A stretch of 64,000 bases of DNA, taken from NCBI GenBank assembly GCA_014281115.1, contig JACONQ010000006.1, positions 3,224,001-3,288,000 of the forward strand, written 5' to 3'. A program made the position numbers and the translations under genes. The DNA comes from Laburnicola sp. R22_1. Its lineage: Eukaryota; Ascomycota; Dothideomycetes; Pleosporales; Didymosphaeriaceae. The notes under the pieces are model-generated. The model saw only the letters and a list, made by a program, of their open reading frames with translations, was not told the origin of the DNA and did not search any database. Shown one piece after another: positions 32,433-44,071 of the stretch. Each line of letters starts with the position of its first letter. Position 1 is the stretch's first letter.

Positions 32433-33662
32433 ATGTCGAAAGCTGGGCAGAAAAAGTCGGCCACGGTAGCACCGGCGCTGCGTCGGAGCAAACGAATTGC
32501 AGATAGGGGACGTCGGGGCTACCAGAGCAGTACCCCAAATGGTGCGCTCTCTTTCCTCAACCTTCCTGCTGAGATTCGGAACCGTATTTACGGGTTCACT
32601 GTTATAGCCGACGAGTTATTGATCACTTCAGGAGTAACAGAGGCACCGGTGCTTTACAACAACGAAACCGTACCCGATGAGACACCCATATCATCACCCG
32701 ACAACCATTGGGGCGACAGGACGGTTTTGCTGCGTCTCGTCAAAACCCGCACTGTCTGGCGTCTCGATCCATCTAATTTCGAAAAGAAACGATATGGGTG
32801 GAATGCCCGTGAGCATAGAGCTCGTAGCCCTTACCGTCCTTTCGAAGCGAGCTATGAGTACACACCAAGCAAGGGCTTGGATTTCCTCAACCTGCTTCTT
32901 GTGAACAAGCAAATCCACCACGAGGCGTTGAGCTACTTTTTGCAACGCAACAACTTCTCCTTCTACCCCGAATGGGAAGATACGAGCCATGCACCTTTGG
33001 CATTCTTGCGGGATCTGTCCTGGCGCCACGATAGCACGGCTTATAGCATGTTGCGCTCGCTGCACATCGATATGATGTTCCCGCCCGCCTTCTTCACGGA
33101 CGACGATTACGCGGCACAAGCGCACATGGCTGTACCTTCGAATGGGCAATGGCATGATCTCGTCAAACAGCTCCGGAAGTTGAGCCTTGCGCACTTTGGT
33201 CTTTCCATTAATGTTGACACAACGAACCGGAAAGACATGATCCTTAGTGTTGCGGACCCTAGGTTTTCAGGGCCCGTGTCTGAACCCTGGATCGAAGCGT
33301 TGAAGAAGATCAAAGGCCTCACTTCCATGTGCATCAATCACCTGGTCAATCCAGCTCACGCCAGCTGGGATATGGCAGGCCCGGGTACTTCAGACATACC
33401 CGCTATACTGGTCTTGTGCGGTAGTCTTAGGCAATGCTGGCTTTCAGATCCGAACCTGACCCAGCGAACCTCCGTATACATCTACCGCCACCGAGAAGAT
33501 GGTTTCGACGATCGTAGAATATATTTCTACGCGTCCACAGTGGACCATCCTCGAGCAATCTTGATCCCAAAACCATGGGAGACTACCTCGGATATCCAGC
33601 AGTTGGACGAGATCGCGGATATAACCGAGCTCTATCGTCAAGGTACATTGGTTGCGCGGTAG
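32433..33662 (+). CDS. F-box-like/2EXR-type protein
   Basis: Intact single-exon gene of 409 residues. The basic N-terminus (RRSKRIADRGRRG) is followed at about residue 40 by LSFLNLPAEIRNRIYGFTV, the typical start of fungal F-box-like domains. FLNLLLVNKQIHHEAL follows near residue 150, the second conserved block of that family. The remainder is unassigned and lacks membrane segments. It shares the LPAEIR-IY signature with the genes at 25798 and 26815 but is longer and undamaged. A role as SCF adaptor or in nucleic-acid or chromatin contexts (basic tail) is possible but not shown. Confidence 0.75.
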   Translation: MSKAGQKKSATVAPALRRSKRIADRGRRGYQSSTPNGALSFLNLPAEIRNRIYGFTVIADELLITSGVTEAPVLYNNETVPDETPISSPDNHWGDRTVLLRLVKTRTVWRLDPSNFEKKRYGWNAREHRARSPYRPFEASYEYTPSKGLDFLNLLLVNKQIHHEALSYFLQRNNFSFYPEWEDTSHAPLAFLRDLSWRHDSTAYSMLRSLHIDMMFPPAFFTDDDYAAQAHMAVPSNGQWHDLVKQLRKLSLAHFGLSINVDTTNRKDMILSVADPRFSGPVSEPWIEALKKIKGLTSMCINHLVNPAHASWDMAGPGTSDIPAILVLCGSLRQCWLSDPNLTQRTSVYIYRHREDGFDDRRIYFYASTVDHPRAILIPKPWETTSDIQQLDEIADITELYRQGTLVAR

Positions 33663-33905
33663 GAGTCCAGTCCACGTATATTTTGGATGGCACAGTCCTG
33701 AACGTTTGGCGTGTACCCTGCCATATCGCAGTTATTATTATAGATATAATTTAAGTGTTGTGAAAGAAACAGATAGTCGCAACTTTTCCTGCCGCATGTA
33801 TTGATTTGCGATGCTTTGTCCTCAGGCTGAGTAATTGGGTGTGGACATGGGATGTGTCCTCTATGCGTTGACTACACTAAGAACAGTTAGCGTTTCCTGC
33901 GCGCT
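33663..33905. other. Intergenic, no gene seen
   Basis: Spacer containing the 3' end of the F-box-like gene and the flank of the Pogo insertion. Confidence 0.5.
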
Positions 33906-33907
33906 TA

Positions 33908-35697
33908 AGCTAGCGTACATAGTCTCCGGCCACCCGGGGATTCCGGCCACCCCACCAAAACGCGACACCCGCACAAAACACGCGATATCTTAACAACGCT
34001 TATTATGATTGCCACTGCGTGCACATAGACTCTAGAGTTGCAGCAGCAGCAGCTACTAAAGCTGTTTCTGAAGCGCTCGATATAGTAGATCTTTGCTGCT
34101 GAGCTCCTGCAGCCTCAGCTGCGCGTATAGCCTCTACGATAGTCTCTACCTCTGCAAAGCGTCGATTTGGGTCTATTTGAACGCGCTTTCGAGGACGCTG
34201 AGAGCTAGTAGTCTGTAGATGATACTCAAGGCGTCTTTTCTCTGATTCTAGCCCTGCAGCTCTAGCATTTGCAGCTGCTAGCGCCTTACCTGCTTTCTGA
34301 AGGAGTAGCCGGGTCCTACGACCTAGATTCTCGACGCTCTGGACGTCGCGCTGCGCTATATAGAGATCGCGAGGGCCTTGAGGGGTTGAGAGGAAGCTCT
34401 GAGGCTGCTGATGAGGCTGCTGCTGATACGTAGGCGTAGTAGGCCTCTGAGAGACTTGCGACGAGCTGAGCACGTGATTGATGTTGAATGGGCAGATACC
34501 AGCAGCCTGCCAGCCAGCTCGAATCACACGCTCTGTGAAGCCTGCCTCCCTAGCTTGATAGTAGCAGGCGATAAAGCGCTCCTTCTTAACAGGCGCGGCG
34601 TCGTCGAGCGATGCAAGCTCCTGGATCTGGCGTCGGTAACTAGACTTGATAACGGAGAAAGGGGCGAGATCTAGAGGCTGTAGGACGTGCGAGGTATGCG
34701 CAGGTAGGTATAGGAGCTCTATTCGATGCTGTTTGCAGAGCCATAGGAAGTCTATATCGATGTGGCTGCCATGGCCGTCGAGGATGAGGAGGCGGTACTG
34801 GCCATCACCTACAGCTGTCTCAGGGATAAATATGCGCTGTAGCCACTCAACACCTATCGCTTTCGACGTCCATCCGTTCTCAGAGGTTGTATAGAGCCAG
34901 TTAGGTACGTAGGACGAGGGAAACCATGTAGTCTGTAGGGTCTGGCCTTTGAAGATGACGGCGCAGTGCAGTTTCCGCCCTGCTGCTGATACACACTCGA
35001 TTATAGAGACCCACTCGCGATTCTCTGGAGACCGAATGTAAGCCTTCTTCTTCTGGCTACTAGAGAGTACTCTGGTGTTCGTACATACCCCTAGAGCTAC
35101 ACCAGTCTCATCCATATTCCAGATATCCTCTGTACGTATATTGAGGCGTATTCTAGTCTGCTCAAAGAGCTCTAGAAAGGCGCGTACACGCTCTGGAGTA
35201 GCTGAATCAGCTCTCTGAGCCTCTAGCTTTCTGCCGACTACTGAGGCTATGCGTGGCTGGCGCTTGATGAAGTGGTATAGCCAGTGCTTGCCGACAGGCT
35301 GATCGTCGCCGTTCATACGTAGGATTCGATTGGCCATTTCTCGAGCGCGAGCGTGTGAGGGAGGACAGGCGCGCGCGTCTTCTTCGAGGATCCATTCTAC
35401 TAGGAAGTCCTCTTGTAGAGGAGTCAGCCGCTGCTGATGCTGATGGCTAGTTACGCTGGTAGTCGCGCCACGTAGTCGGTCTTGAAATGTAGATCGAGGA
35501 AGGCCGTACGCCTCTGCTGCTGCTCGCTGGCTCTTATAAATGCCTGTATTGTAATCGCTGATCGCTGATTGTATAGCCAGCTCACGGGCGTCCATATTGA
35601 TGAGTGTTATGGAAAGAAATCGCGTGTTTTGTGCGGGTGTCGCGTTTTGGTGGGGTGGCCGGAATCCCCGGGTGGCCGGAGACTATGTACGCTAGCT
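33908..35697 (-). mobile_element. Apparently intact Pogo/Fot1 transposon
   Basis: Perfect terminal inverted repeats of about 79 bp (33908-33986 and its complement ending 35697) are flanked by TA at 33906-33907 and 35698-35699. The single gene between them is open from start to stop. Each TIR contains CCGGCCACCC twice, 17 bp apart (33926 and 33943), followed by CCCCACCAAAACGCG. No RIP-type stops occur, unlike the related copy that begins 72 bp further right. Confidence 0.9.
34003..35595 (-). CDS. Pogo/Fot1 transposase, intact
   Basis: 530 residues, single exon. Residues about 5-50 form a Psq-type HTH (AAAEAYGLPRSTFQDRL). Residues about 58-120 form a CENP-B/Tc5-type HTH (VGKHWLYHFIKRQP). The DDE_1 catalytic domain follows, with acidic residues visible at Asp162 (WNMDETG), Asp273 (LILDGHGSH) and Asp309 (LQPLDL). 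A coiled, Ala/Arg-rich C-terminal tail (KAGKALAAANARAAGLESEKRRL) may mediate dimerisation. Length and motif spacing fit full-length Fot1-type enzymes, which cut and paste at TA targets. With perfect TIRs this copy could be mobile and could act on related non-autonomous elements. Confidence 0.92.
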   Translation of the reverse strand: MDARELAIQSAISDYNTGIYKSQRAAAEAYGLPRSTFQDRLRGATTSVTSHQHQQRLTPLQEDFLVEWILEEDARACPPSHARAREMANRILRMNGDDQPVGKHWLYHFIKRQPRIASVVGRKLEAQRADSATPERVRAFLELFEQTRIRLNIRTEDIWNMDETGVALGVCTNTRVLSSSQKKKAYIRSPENREWVSIIECVSAAGRKLHCAVIFKGQTLQTTWFPSSYVPNWLYTTSENGWTSKAIGVEWLQRIFIPETAVGDGQYRLLILDGHGSHIDIDFLWLCKQHRIELLYLPAHTSHVLQPLDLAPFSVIKSSYRRQIQELASLDDAAPVKKERFIACYYQAREAGFTERVIRAGWQAAGICPFNINHVLSSSQVSQRPTTPTYQQQPHQQPQSFLSTPQGPRDLYIAQRDVQSVENLGRRTRLLLQKAGKALAAANARAAGLESEKRRLEYHLQTTSSQRPRKRVQIDPNRRFAEVETIVEAIRAAEAAGAQQQRSTISSASETALVAAAAATLESMCTQWQS

Positions 35698-35768
35698 TAC
35701 CTTGCTGACTTGGACCTATTTGAGGGTACACTACAGTCAAGCCACTTATCCTCTAATAGAACAACATA

Positions 35769-37559
35769 AGCTCGGCTATATAGCTATTGATCACATAGGG
35801 TTCCTGATCACCCCACCGAAACGCGCACCCTGAATAAAACACGCGATATCTCTCAACAACGCTCTTATAATTGCTATTAAGTACACATAGATTTAAGCGC
35901 TACAGCTGCTGTAGCTACTGCAGCCCTTTCTAAAGCGCTTAATATAGTATATTTACGTTGCTAAGCTGCTAAAGCCTTAGCTGCGCGTATACCCTCTATA
36001 ATAGTCTCTACCTCTGCAAAGCGTTAATTTGGGTCTATCTGAACGCGCTTTCGTGGCCAGTGAGAGCTAGTAGTCTGTAGATGATACTTAAGGCGTCTTT
36101 TCTCTAATTCTAGCCCTGCAGCTCTAGCATTCGCAGCTGCTAGCGCCTTACCTGCTTTTTGTAGGAGGAGCTGGGTCCTACAACCTAGGTTTTCGAGGCT
36201 CTGGACGTCGCGCTGCGCCAAGTAGAGATCCTGAGGGCCTTGAGGGGTAGAGAGGAAGCTCTGAGGCTGCTGCTGAGGTTGCTGCTAAGGCGTAGGCGTT
36301 GTAGGCCTCTAAGAGACCTGCAACGAGCTAAGCACGTGATTAATGTTAAATGGGTAGATACTAGCAGCCTGCTAACCAGCTCGAATCACACGCTCTGTAA
36401 AGCCTTCCTCCCTAGCTTGATAGTAGCAGGCAATAAAGCGCTCCTTCTTAACAGGCGCGGCGTCGTCGAGCGATGCGAGCTCCTGGATCTGGCGTTGGTA
36501 ACTAGACTTAATTACCGAGAAAGGAGCGAGATCTAGAGGCTGTAGGACGTGAGAGGAGTGCGCAGGTAGGTATAGGAGCTCAATTCGATGCTGTTTACAG
36601 AGCTAGAGGAACTTAATATTAATATAGCTGCTATGGCCGTTAAGAATAAGCAGGCGGTACTAGCCGTTAGCTGGCGCCGTCTTAGGGATGAATATGCGCT
36701 GCAGCCACTCAACACCTATCGCATTTGACGTCTATCTATTCTTGGAGGTTGTATAGAGCTAGTTAGGTATTAATTTGGCTAGGAACTAGGTAGTCTGCAG
36801 GCTCTGGCTCTTAAAGATAACTACGTAGCGCAGCTTCCGCCCTGTTGCCAATACGCACTTAATTATTGAGACCTACTTGCGATTCTCTAGCAACTTAACG
36901 TAAGCCTTCTTCTTTAATGCCCTAGTAAGGACTTTGGTGTTAGTACATACACCTAGCGCAATGCTAGTCTTATCCATATTGTACGTATTCTCTGTCTGTA
37001 TATTAAGTCGCTGTTAAGTCTGCTTATAGAGCTCTAGGAACGCGCGGAGCTGTTCTGGCGTAGCTGCCTTAGCTCTCTGGGCGTTAAGCTTCCGGCCTAC
37101 TACTAAGGCGACGCATAGCTGGCGCTTAATGAAGTGTAAGAGCCAGAGCTTGCTAACAGGCTAATTGTCGCTGTTTATGCGCAGAATTCGATTCGCTATC
37201 TCTTACGCGCAAGCGTGTAGAGGAGGATAGCCGCGTGCGTCTTCTTTAAGAATCTATTTAACAAGGAAATCCTCTTATAGAGGAGTTAATCGCTGCTGGT
37301 GTTGATGGCTAAGCGCGCTTGTTGTTGCGCCACGGAGTCGCGTTAATAGCGTAGATTAAGGGACATTATACGCCTTTGCAGCTGCGCGTTGGCTAGAATA
37401 AAGACCTGCGTTAAAATCGCTGATAGCTGATTGTATAGCTAGCTCACGGGCGTCCATTTTGATGAGCGTTGTTGAGAGATATCGCGTGTTTTGTTCAGGG
37501 TGCGCGTTTCGGTGGGGTGATCAGGAACCCTATGTGATCAATAACTATATAGCCGAGCT
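35769..37559 (-). mobile_element. RIP-inactivated Pogo/Fot1 relative
   Basis: TIRs start AGCTCGGCTATATAG on both ends; TA flanks lie at 35767-35768 and 37560-37561. TGATCAC occurs twice 17 bp apart (35788 and 35805), followed by CCCCACCGAAACGCG. Length 1791 bp, almost the same as the intact neighbour, and the interior is alignable to it along the whole length. The copy is strewn with C-to-T/G-to-A changes. The TIR belongs to the same subfamily as the copy entering at 63731, not to the 33908 element. Confidence 0.88.
35860..37456 (-). pseudogene. Pogo/Fot1 transposase relic
   Basis: Read on the minus strand from the ATG at 37456, the protein parallels the intact 530-residue transposase. Examples are the start MDARELAIQSAIS and the C-terminal MAQRDVQSLENLG and KAGKALAAANARAAGLE. 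The frame is broken many times by TAG/TAA codons at former Gln and Trp positions. No long frame survives. Confidence 0.85.
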
Positions 37560-37561
37560 TA

Positions 37562-38897
37562 CGAACAACATACATACAAATAGCAAAAATATCCTGACTA
37601 AAAGCGCATCCTTCGCCTCATCCATCCCATCACTAAGAATCCATAGCGACACTCCCAGCGTACCATCCCACCAGCCCAACCCAATAAAATTACACCGTCG
37701 CAAGGCCACTACTCCAATCTCCACGCCCTCAAACCAAACCCATTCCTCCGTCTTCCCTCTCAAGTCCGAACCATGCTTCCTGAACCCCTGCTACTAGTAA
37801 GCGCCGCACCCTCGCAGTCATCTCCATCCACGCCCTGTACAACCCCGCAGCTTACCTCACCCCGGCCCTCGCGAAACCCGCCCTACGCCACGCCACCATA
37901 CCTCGCAAACTCTGCCCCATAATCCCGTTCATCAAGCTGTAGACCATTTCAAAGACACAAAGACATTCATAAAACGAATAAACTACCAGTTCCATCGTAT
38001 TGCATCATGTAGCGCACCCCTCACATAGCAACATCCACCCCCAAATCCATATCTCCTCCCACAGCTGACCAACCAACCCTACAAAAGCCCCCAATAATAA
38101 ACCCCGCCCCTTCCACCCCCAACACAGCACAGCCCACCGTTCACACCACCCTACCCGATCCGCAGCCGCCCGTCCGCCCGCCCGCTCCCTCGCCCGCGCG
38201 ACGCCACATCTTAACGTAGCACGAGAACCCTACAATCAGCAAGTGAGCGCGAGGGTCAGACGAGCAAAACGAAGAGGCTGAGTCGTTGCGCAAGGCTGTT
38301 TCGAAATGCGCCGCTTTTGTGCGTGCGCCGAGTGTTATACTACGATTATGTGGGCGGTATGTAAGTGTACATGCTCCATGCGTAATGTGTGTGATACAGC
38401 GAGTCTTGAAAATGAGAGTGAGATACGTGAAATGGGGTATCGTTGTGTCTGGTACAGAGATAGACGTAGATAGAAAGGAAAGGAATGTCTTGAGCGTGAG
38501 ATACGTCCGGGAGAGCAAAGAATACGACGTCGCGAATGAAACCGAAGAATCGCGAAGGACAGAAAACATCCCGAAGGACTGGAAAGAAAAAAGATCGCTC
38601 GCACCGCCCAATGCACATATACCCGTGAGTCATGATCCCCATATTCCCCTAACGACAGATGCCCAGACGCCACATGCGATCCACGCACCCAAGAAACCCT
38701 CTAGGAAAATAAAACCGCACAAATATAGAAATACAGCCGCCAAAGCAGCAAGAAACGAAGGGCATGCAGATATAAAACAAGATCAAACACAATAATACAA
38801 ACGTGTGAAAAAAAATGAAATCTTACTCAGATCTCTGCCTGAAAACGGGGGGGCTACTGCGCACATCCCGCACAATCAGCATAGGCGGAGCTTCGTC
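37562..38897. other. Intergenic, no supported gene
   Basis: 1.3 kb with a C-rich stretch at about 38040-38200. Frames of up to 169 codons occur at 38286-38795 but have unbalanced composition and match no domain. Part must be the 3' region of the minus-strand rhodopsin-domain gene ending at 38898. Confidence 0.45.
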
Positions 38898-41002
38898 CTA
38901 CGCACCGGACGGCAGCCGCGTTTCTGCGCTGTTGTTCGAACTCTCCTCGCGCCAGAAGGTTAGCGGCGAGCGTGGGCTGACGGGCGACATTTGGTCTCGT
39001 CTTGAGGAGTTCTGGGGCGTCAGGATGCGCTGATTACGCTGACTGGGCGGACTTGAAGGGACGACTGGGGAGGGAGCGGTGTCGTAAGCGTGAGGGCGAG
39101 GTGGTGAGAATGTGCGTGGTTGTAAGGACGGTGGCGTCGACATGTAGTACGAGAGAACTGATTGCGGTGATGAGACTGTTGAGCGATGCACCGTTGGAGA
39201 CGATCTCCTATGGTAAGGTGGAATCGAAGCTTGGGCGTCGTGCGCTGCTCGAACCGGCGTTGGAGTGGGCGCTGGGACGGCCTCAGATGTCGTCATTGCA
39301 ACAGCTGTTGTTCTCAGTGGATCGTCATACGCGACCCTTTCTAAACTGGAGGATGGTCGTGGCGAAAATAATGGGCGTGGCGGGGACAGTACTGGTTGAG
39401 GGACGGTGGGAGACGGCTGCACGAGCGTTGTGCTGTCAAAGCGTGGCCGTTTCTTCAGTGGTGGAGGTATTGACAGTCGTAGACGTGTTCTAGGCGGCGG
39501 AAGGGGAGAGTACTGCGGTTGTTGTGAGGGGAAAAGGGAGAATCGAGGGGTAGGGGTTGTCCGCCTGGGTGAGGTTGTATGGGAGGGATCTGTAATATCT
39601 AGCCTAGAATTGTTGAATGCAGACCGCGGTGGTCCTCCCTGCGCTGGAGAAAGTGGCGTTGAAGAGAGCAAGGGGAATGGCGACATGCATGCGGGTGATA
39701 GCGCGTACGAACTTGCAGTCTGTGGAGAAGCAAGTTCAGTTGGGCCTCGTACTTGCTTTTCCTGGAGAGGGATGTGAAGCCGCAAACGTCTTTCGTTGGG
39801 ACTTTTCGAGCTATTTAGAGACGTTTCCAGCGAATGACTGACCTGCGGCGGCTCTAATGGGCTGAGCGGTGATGGGCTAGGTATTCTCGGAGAGGCATCA
39901 GGTGTCCTGCCATGCACTGGGTTCGTGACAGCGATCGAATCCCGGGAATGACCTTGCGCTTTCCTATAACCTCGGAAATAACCAGAAGAGCAACATCCGT
40001 AGGACTCTTCGTCGATTGTGACGCGTTTCCTCCCCATCTGTGATCTTCTCCGTATCCCTGATTCGGCAATCTCAAAAATGGGGCACACGTACGGTATGCA
40101 CGCTGTTACAATGCTGAGACAAACCTGGCCCTGCGTAAAGATGGTTGGAATCCATAGATTGAACTCTGGGTCATTGTGCGGTGAGATTGGGTAGAGAAAT
40201 ACCAGGCGGGCAAGTGCAATAACGACGACGAGAAGCCGAGGCGCAAAGGAAGCGACGACGGCGACCTTGCACGAAAGTCTGACTTTGAGATAAGCGACTA
40301 GGTTGACGGATAGCATGAAAATAGCTACATCGCTTGTCATGTCTATTATGCAGTACACGATCCAGAAGACGCCCTGCTTGAAATGTCAACATTCATGCAA
40401 AGAGATGCATTCCATCCAATTGTAAACTTACAGTATTGAAGCAATGCAATGTCAGTATCTCCCAAGGTCGGGGAAGTCCGCATTGGAATGCGACGCCTGC
40501 GAGCGACGCCAGTGTCCATGCCGCAATGAAGATGCCGATACTCAAGACGATTCGCTGCTGGCCTCGCTGATGTTCAAGGACACGGTAGAAGAAAGAAACA
40601 AGGGACAGTTTGGCGAAGCCTAGCGTCAGAATGTAGAGGAAGTTTGAAGCATAGTATGCTTTCATGATGGCAGTGGCTCTTCTGACAGTGAGGATGCCAA
40701 GTACACCGAGGCCGTCCGACGCAAGAATGAGCACTGTGACAGAAAGACCGATGGCGAATATCTACATTGACTTAGCGGTTGGGCACGTAGTACCATAATG
40801 GAAAACATACCGTTGCAGCGAGAATGAATAGGTCGTCGAAGTCGGCCTTGCGTCCCATCGCGAACTTGGTACATTGCCGAACCAGGAATACGAGGACGAA
40901 CAATCCCATCGTCGCCCATGTTGTGATCTTGATTATATTGCTCTTGTCTTCTACCGTTTCGGCAATAGCTCGTAGGTGTAGTATTGTCCAAGGTATTATC
41001 AT
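38898..41002 (-). CDS. Fungal rhodopsin-domain (SAT4/PTH11-like) integral membrane protein
   Basis: Three exons (41002-40811, 40761-40432, 40373-38898) with introns of 49 and 58 nt keep phase and give 665 residues. The first roughly 310 residues contain about seven hydrophobic segments, with the family phrases FAMGRKADFDDLFILAA near the first loop and SFFYRVLEHQRGQQRIV in the middle. The remaining 350 residues are Ser/Pro/Arg-rich and probably disordered cytoplasmic tail with many SP sites for kinases. These proteins resemble fungal GPCR-like PTH11 receptors, though the CFEM domain is absent. Ligand and partner are unknown. Confidence 0.82.
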
Positions 41003-43449
41003 GATGGTAGAGGAAGAAAGACACCCACCGACCACCCGACCCTAAAGATAGGACGAAGAAGAATAGAAAAGGAACGCGCGGCTTAAGGTATGGGAAGGAA
41101 GTCGGAGGACCGCATGTCGGGTGGCGCGACTATTGCAAAGTCAAGTTGGAACCGAATTTTGTTTTAGTCGAAGACGTGTACTGGAGGCTGAGTGATGACG
41201 TGGAGTGAGCGGTTGTGACGGGGTCGCGAGAGGAAGAGGACGATCGAACCTCCAGCGTCGGAGCACTGCAACGGCGTCGTCATATCAAGGCTCGAGGCTC
41301 TGCGAAGCGAAAACTATGCCGTAGCCCTTTTGGGCTCATGCTCGGCGCAGAGGCATAATTATCGTCCAGGCCAACCCGACACACCACGGCGACATACCGC
41401 TCGGCTGTGCGCGGCGATATGCGCGTACAGCTATCTACAGCGTACCCGCTTCCAAACCTGGCACCGCCCCCCTCCCATAATTACAACCCGTCTACCTGCT
41501 GTGCAACAGTACGGCTCTCCTCAGTGGCGCGGGTTTCCGTAATCATCGTACGCATTTGTACATTGGCTGCGCGCCAGCGTCAAATATAGGGCTGAGGTGG
41601 ACGGCGCGCTGACAGGCATTCGAGGGCCGGGATCATCTTGCGGGAGCGGGGCGCAAGCAGGCCCGTCTCACAAATGGAGTCATTCGGACTGCAAAAAGGC
41701 ATGAACCGAAGCATGGGGTCGAGGTACTCGGCGTGAAATGATGGACAGAACTGTGCGTGCGGACCAGCGACGGACCACCAACGGCCACCAACGGCCACCT
41801 CGGTTCCTCATCCGTCCATACAGTACCTAAGGTATGGATCTCGTCAATAGCGGCGCCGCAGAGCGCCGGCATGTGCAATTTAGATGGCATCGTGTCCCTT
41901 GCCTTGGAGACAACGCCGCCGCCGGGTGCCGCCCGCTGGCTTGGAATTTGTGAGGCGCCCCTCCGCCGAGGTCTCGTGATGTCTAAGCCATCTGGGCCGA
42001 CTGCTCACCTGTTTTCTTTTTCGATTGATGTAATAACTGGAATAACGGACCTGTGGCGTCTCATCATTCCAAAATGGCTCCTTATTCACACGGAATCACC
42101 CAGTCACACTCCTGGACACGTGGTTGGTGTTTTGTCGGGAATGACGTCAAGTGGTCCAAGGCTTGGCCGAGATGAAACACCGCTGGTGCAACAAAGGCTG
42201 AGCAACCCACACACCTCACGAACTCTTTCCGCGAACGTGCCGAACATGAACGGAAGGGCAGGTAGGAGGGAAGAGTAGGCATGGGCCGGATGGCCACGTT
42301 CAGCGCGTGGTGCGATTCCAAAGTACCGGTAAAACATGCCGGCAAACCTCCCAAGATTACCAACTATTCAACCCTTCTCAGCAGAGCAATACGCCGCAGA
42401 AAATTCTCAATAAACTCTAATTCAGACTGAAGCATACGCGAACACGCGAATACGCAAATATTTACTACTCGCCTCCCCGGGCTTGTTTCAATATGCCGCC
42501 GCGACCCGCCACCGTACGTCACTGTTTGCACGGGTGTCCGTCTGTGGCAACGCACACGTTCATACCAGATCAAGCAGGTCAAATCCGGAGAGCTGAAATG
42601 CCACGAGCGTACAAACTATGCTAACCGCGCAGATGTTGTAGTGCCAGTCTAGCTGGCTCCGCCCGTTCGGTCTCCGAGTTGCAGCGACCCCATTCCATCC
42701 GCCTTCTAGAAGCTACGTAGAAACGCGCGGCATCCATTATTTCCGTACTGCTTTTTTTCAAGATCCTTTCCCTGCACAACTTCCATGCACTGCGCGGTTG
42801 CGACATTTCTCGTCAGTTTGGCGTAGCACCGCGTCACTGTTGGTGCGAGCCTTCCATGTTGCGATAACACGCTCATGAAGGCGAAGTGCCGTCTAATTCC
42901 GACGTGAGACTGACGCGTTTCCGAGAGGTCTCGGCACCCAAGGGACGTGGCGGACTCCGGACTACTAGAGGGCACACTCACCGATGATGCATGAATTTCC
43001 ATAATTTCCATCTGCCTGTGGAAGCTCGTCTCTTCAAAACACAAGCTGAGCTAAGAAAGTTCTTGAGAGGAAAAGTTGGGCCACAAGGGCGCGTGGCGAC
43101 TATCTAGCCAAGACAACACTGGACTGTGACTGAACATGGCAACATTGAACCGTCCAAGCGTTTCAAGGTCCAGAATATACACGTGATGCTTGCCTTGCGG
43201 GTGCGCTCGTGGATAGTACCAGGTGAATAGTCCTCTTCAATCGCTCACAATAGCGTCAACGTCGCTGACTGACCTAAACATAGAACCCAACCACTGAACA
43301 CAGCAACAAAGAAATCTCCCTTCCATCAATGCGCTTTGTTATCTAGAAGAACCTATGTCCTTCATCTTGCACAATGTACCTACCCTATGTCAACCCCCCA
43401 ACCTTTCCCCGTCTTCGTCCCATATTCTCCACGCAAAAAGACCGCCAAA
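41003..43449. other. Long intergenic region, no supported gene
   Basis: 2.4 kb of balanced composition between divergent genes. Only short overlapping frames are present (largest 173 codons at 41757-42278), none with a recognisable domain, plausible splice structure or consistent codon use. No tRNA-like cloverleaf was noticed. Confidence 0.45.
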
Positions 43450-44071
43450 ATGGACAACACAAACATGAACATCGAAAGCCAGCACCAACAACCCACCAAC
43501 GACTTCCCTACCAAAGTTCTCACCTCCAACCCACCCCCACAAAACCCCTCGACCCCAAACCCCCCCAAACCTACCCTATCCTCTCTGACCCCTCCGACAC
43601 CCACCACCCCCTCTACCCACCCCCCACCTACACGCCCCCAGCCCCAGCCCCAGCCTCCCACCCCGCCCAACCCCAATCCCAACCCCAGCATGGCGCACCC
43701 ACCTCCTCAAAACCCGCCGCATAACCGCCTACCTCTCCGCCGGCATAACCCTCCTCCTCTTCCTCATTCTCGCCCTCACAGCTGCAATTCCCCTAGCGCG
43801 TAAACAGCAGGACCAAGATCAACCGGGAGCTTCTTTGTGGGAAGTGCCCAAGGTGAGTAATGAGGTGAGCAGGAATATAGCGAGGTCGACACGTTCAGCG
43901 CCTAGAGTGGCGACGAAGACGGCGCTGCTGGTGGTGGAGACGGACGTGGCGCCGTGTGATGAGGGGACGGGGGAGTGTGGTGCGAGGGGGTTGCAGCCTG
44001 CTGGGGTTGGGGGGAAGGCGTCGAGGGTGGTGACGTTGAGGACGGAGGGGAGGGGGGAGGGGGAGGGTTGA
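43450..44071 (+). pseudogene. Possible single-pass membrane protein, frame unresolved
   Basis: The frame from ATG 43450 is Gln/Pro-rich. A middle part in another frame reads a Pro-rich PPPTYTPPAPAPA stretch. A third frame, open from before 43730 to 44071, contains a clear membrane segment (GITLLLFLILALTAAIPLA) followed by a polar tail rich in Gly/Glu. Coding composition flips from C-rich to G-rich at about 43830, as in the neighbouring genes at 50.9, 56.5 and 59.9 kb, which favours a real gene. Small indels in C runs, or an unrecognised intron, would be needed to link the frames. Confidence 0.3.

Noticed and set aside
38286..38795. 169-codon + strand frame
   Set aside because: No recognisable domain, biased composition, and overlap with equally long minus-strand frames. 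Likely non-coding.
39002..39777. Several + strand frames of 120-160 codons
   Set aside because: They are antisense to the Ser/Pro-rich tail of the rhodopsin-domain gene, whose low complexity keeps the opposite strand open.
42706..43044. 112-codon minus-strand frame in the long intergenic region
   Set aside because: No domain, no neighbouring exon and no codon-use signal.
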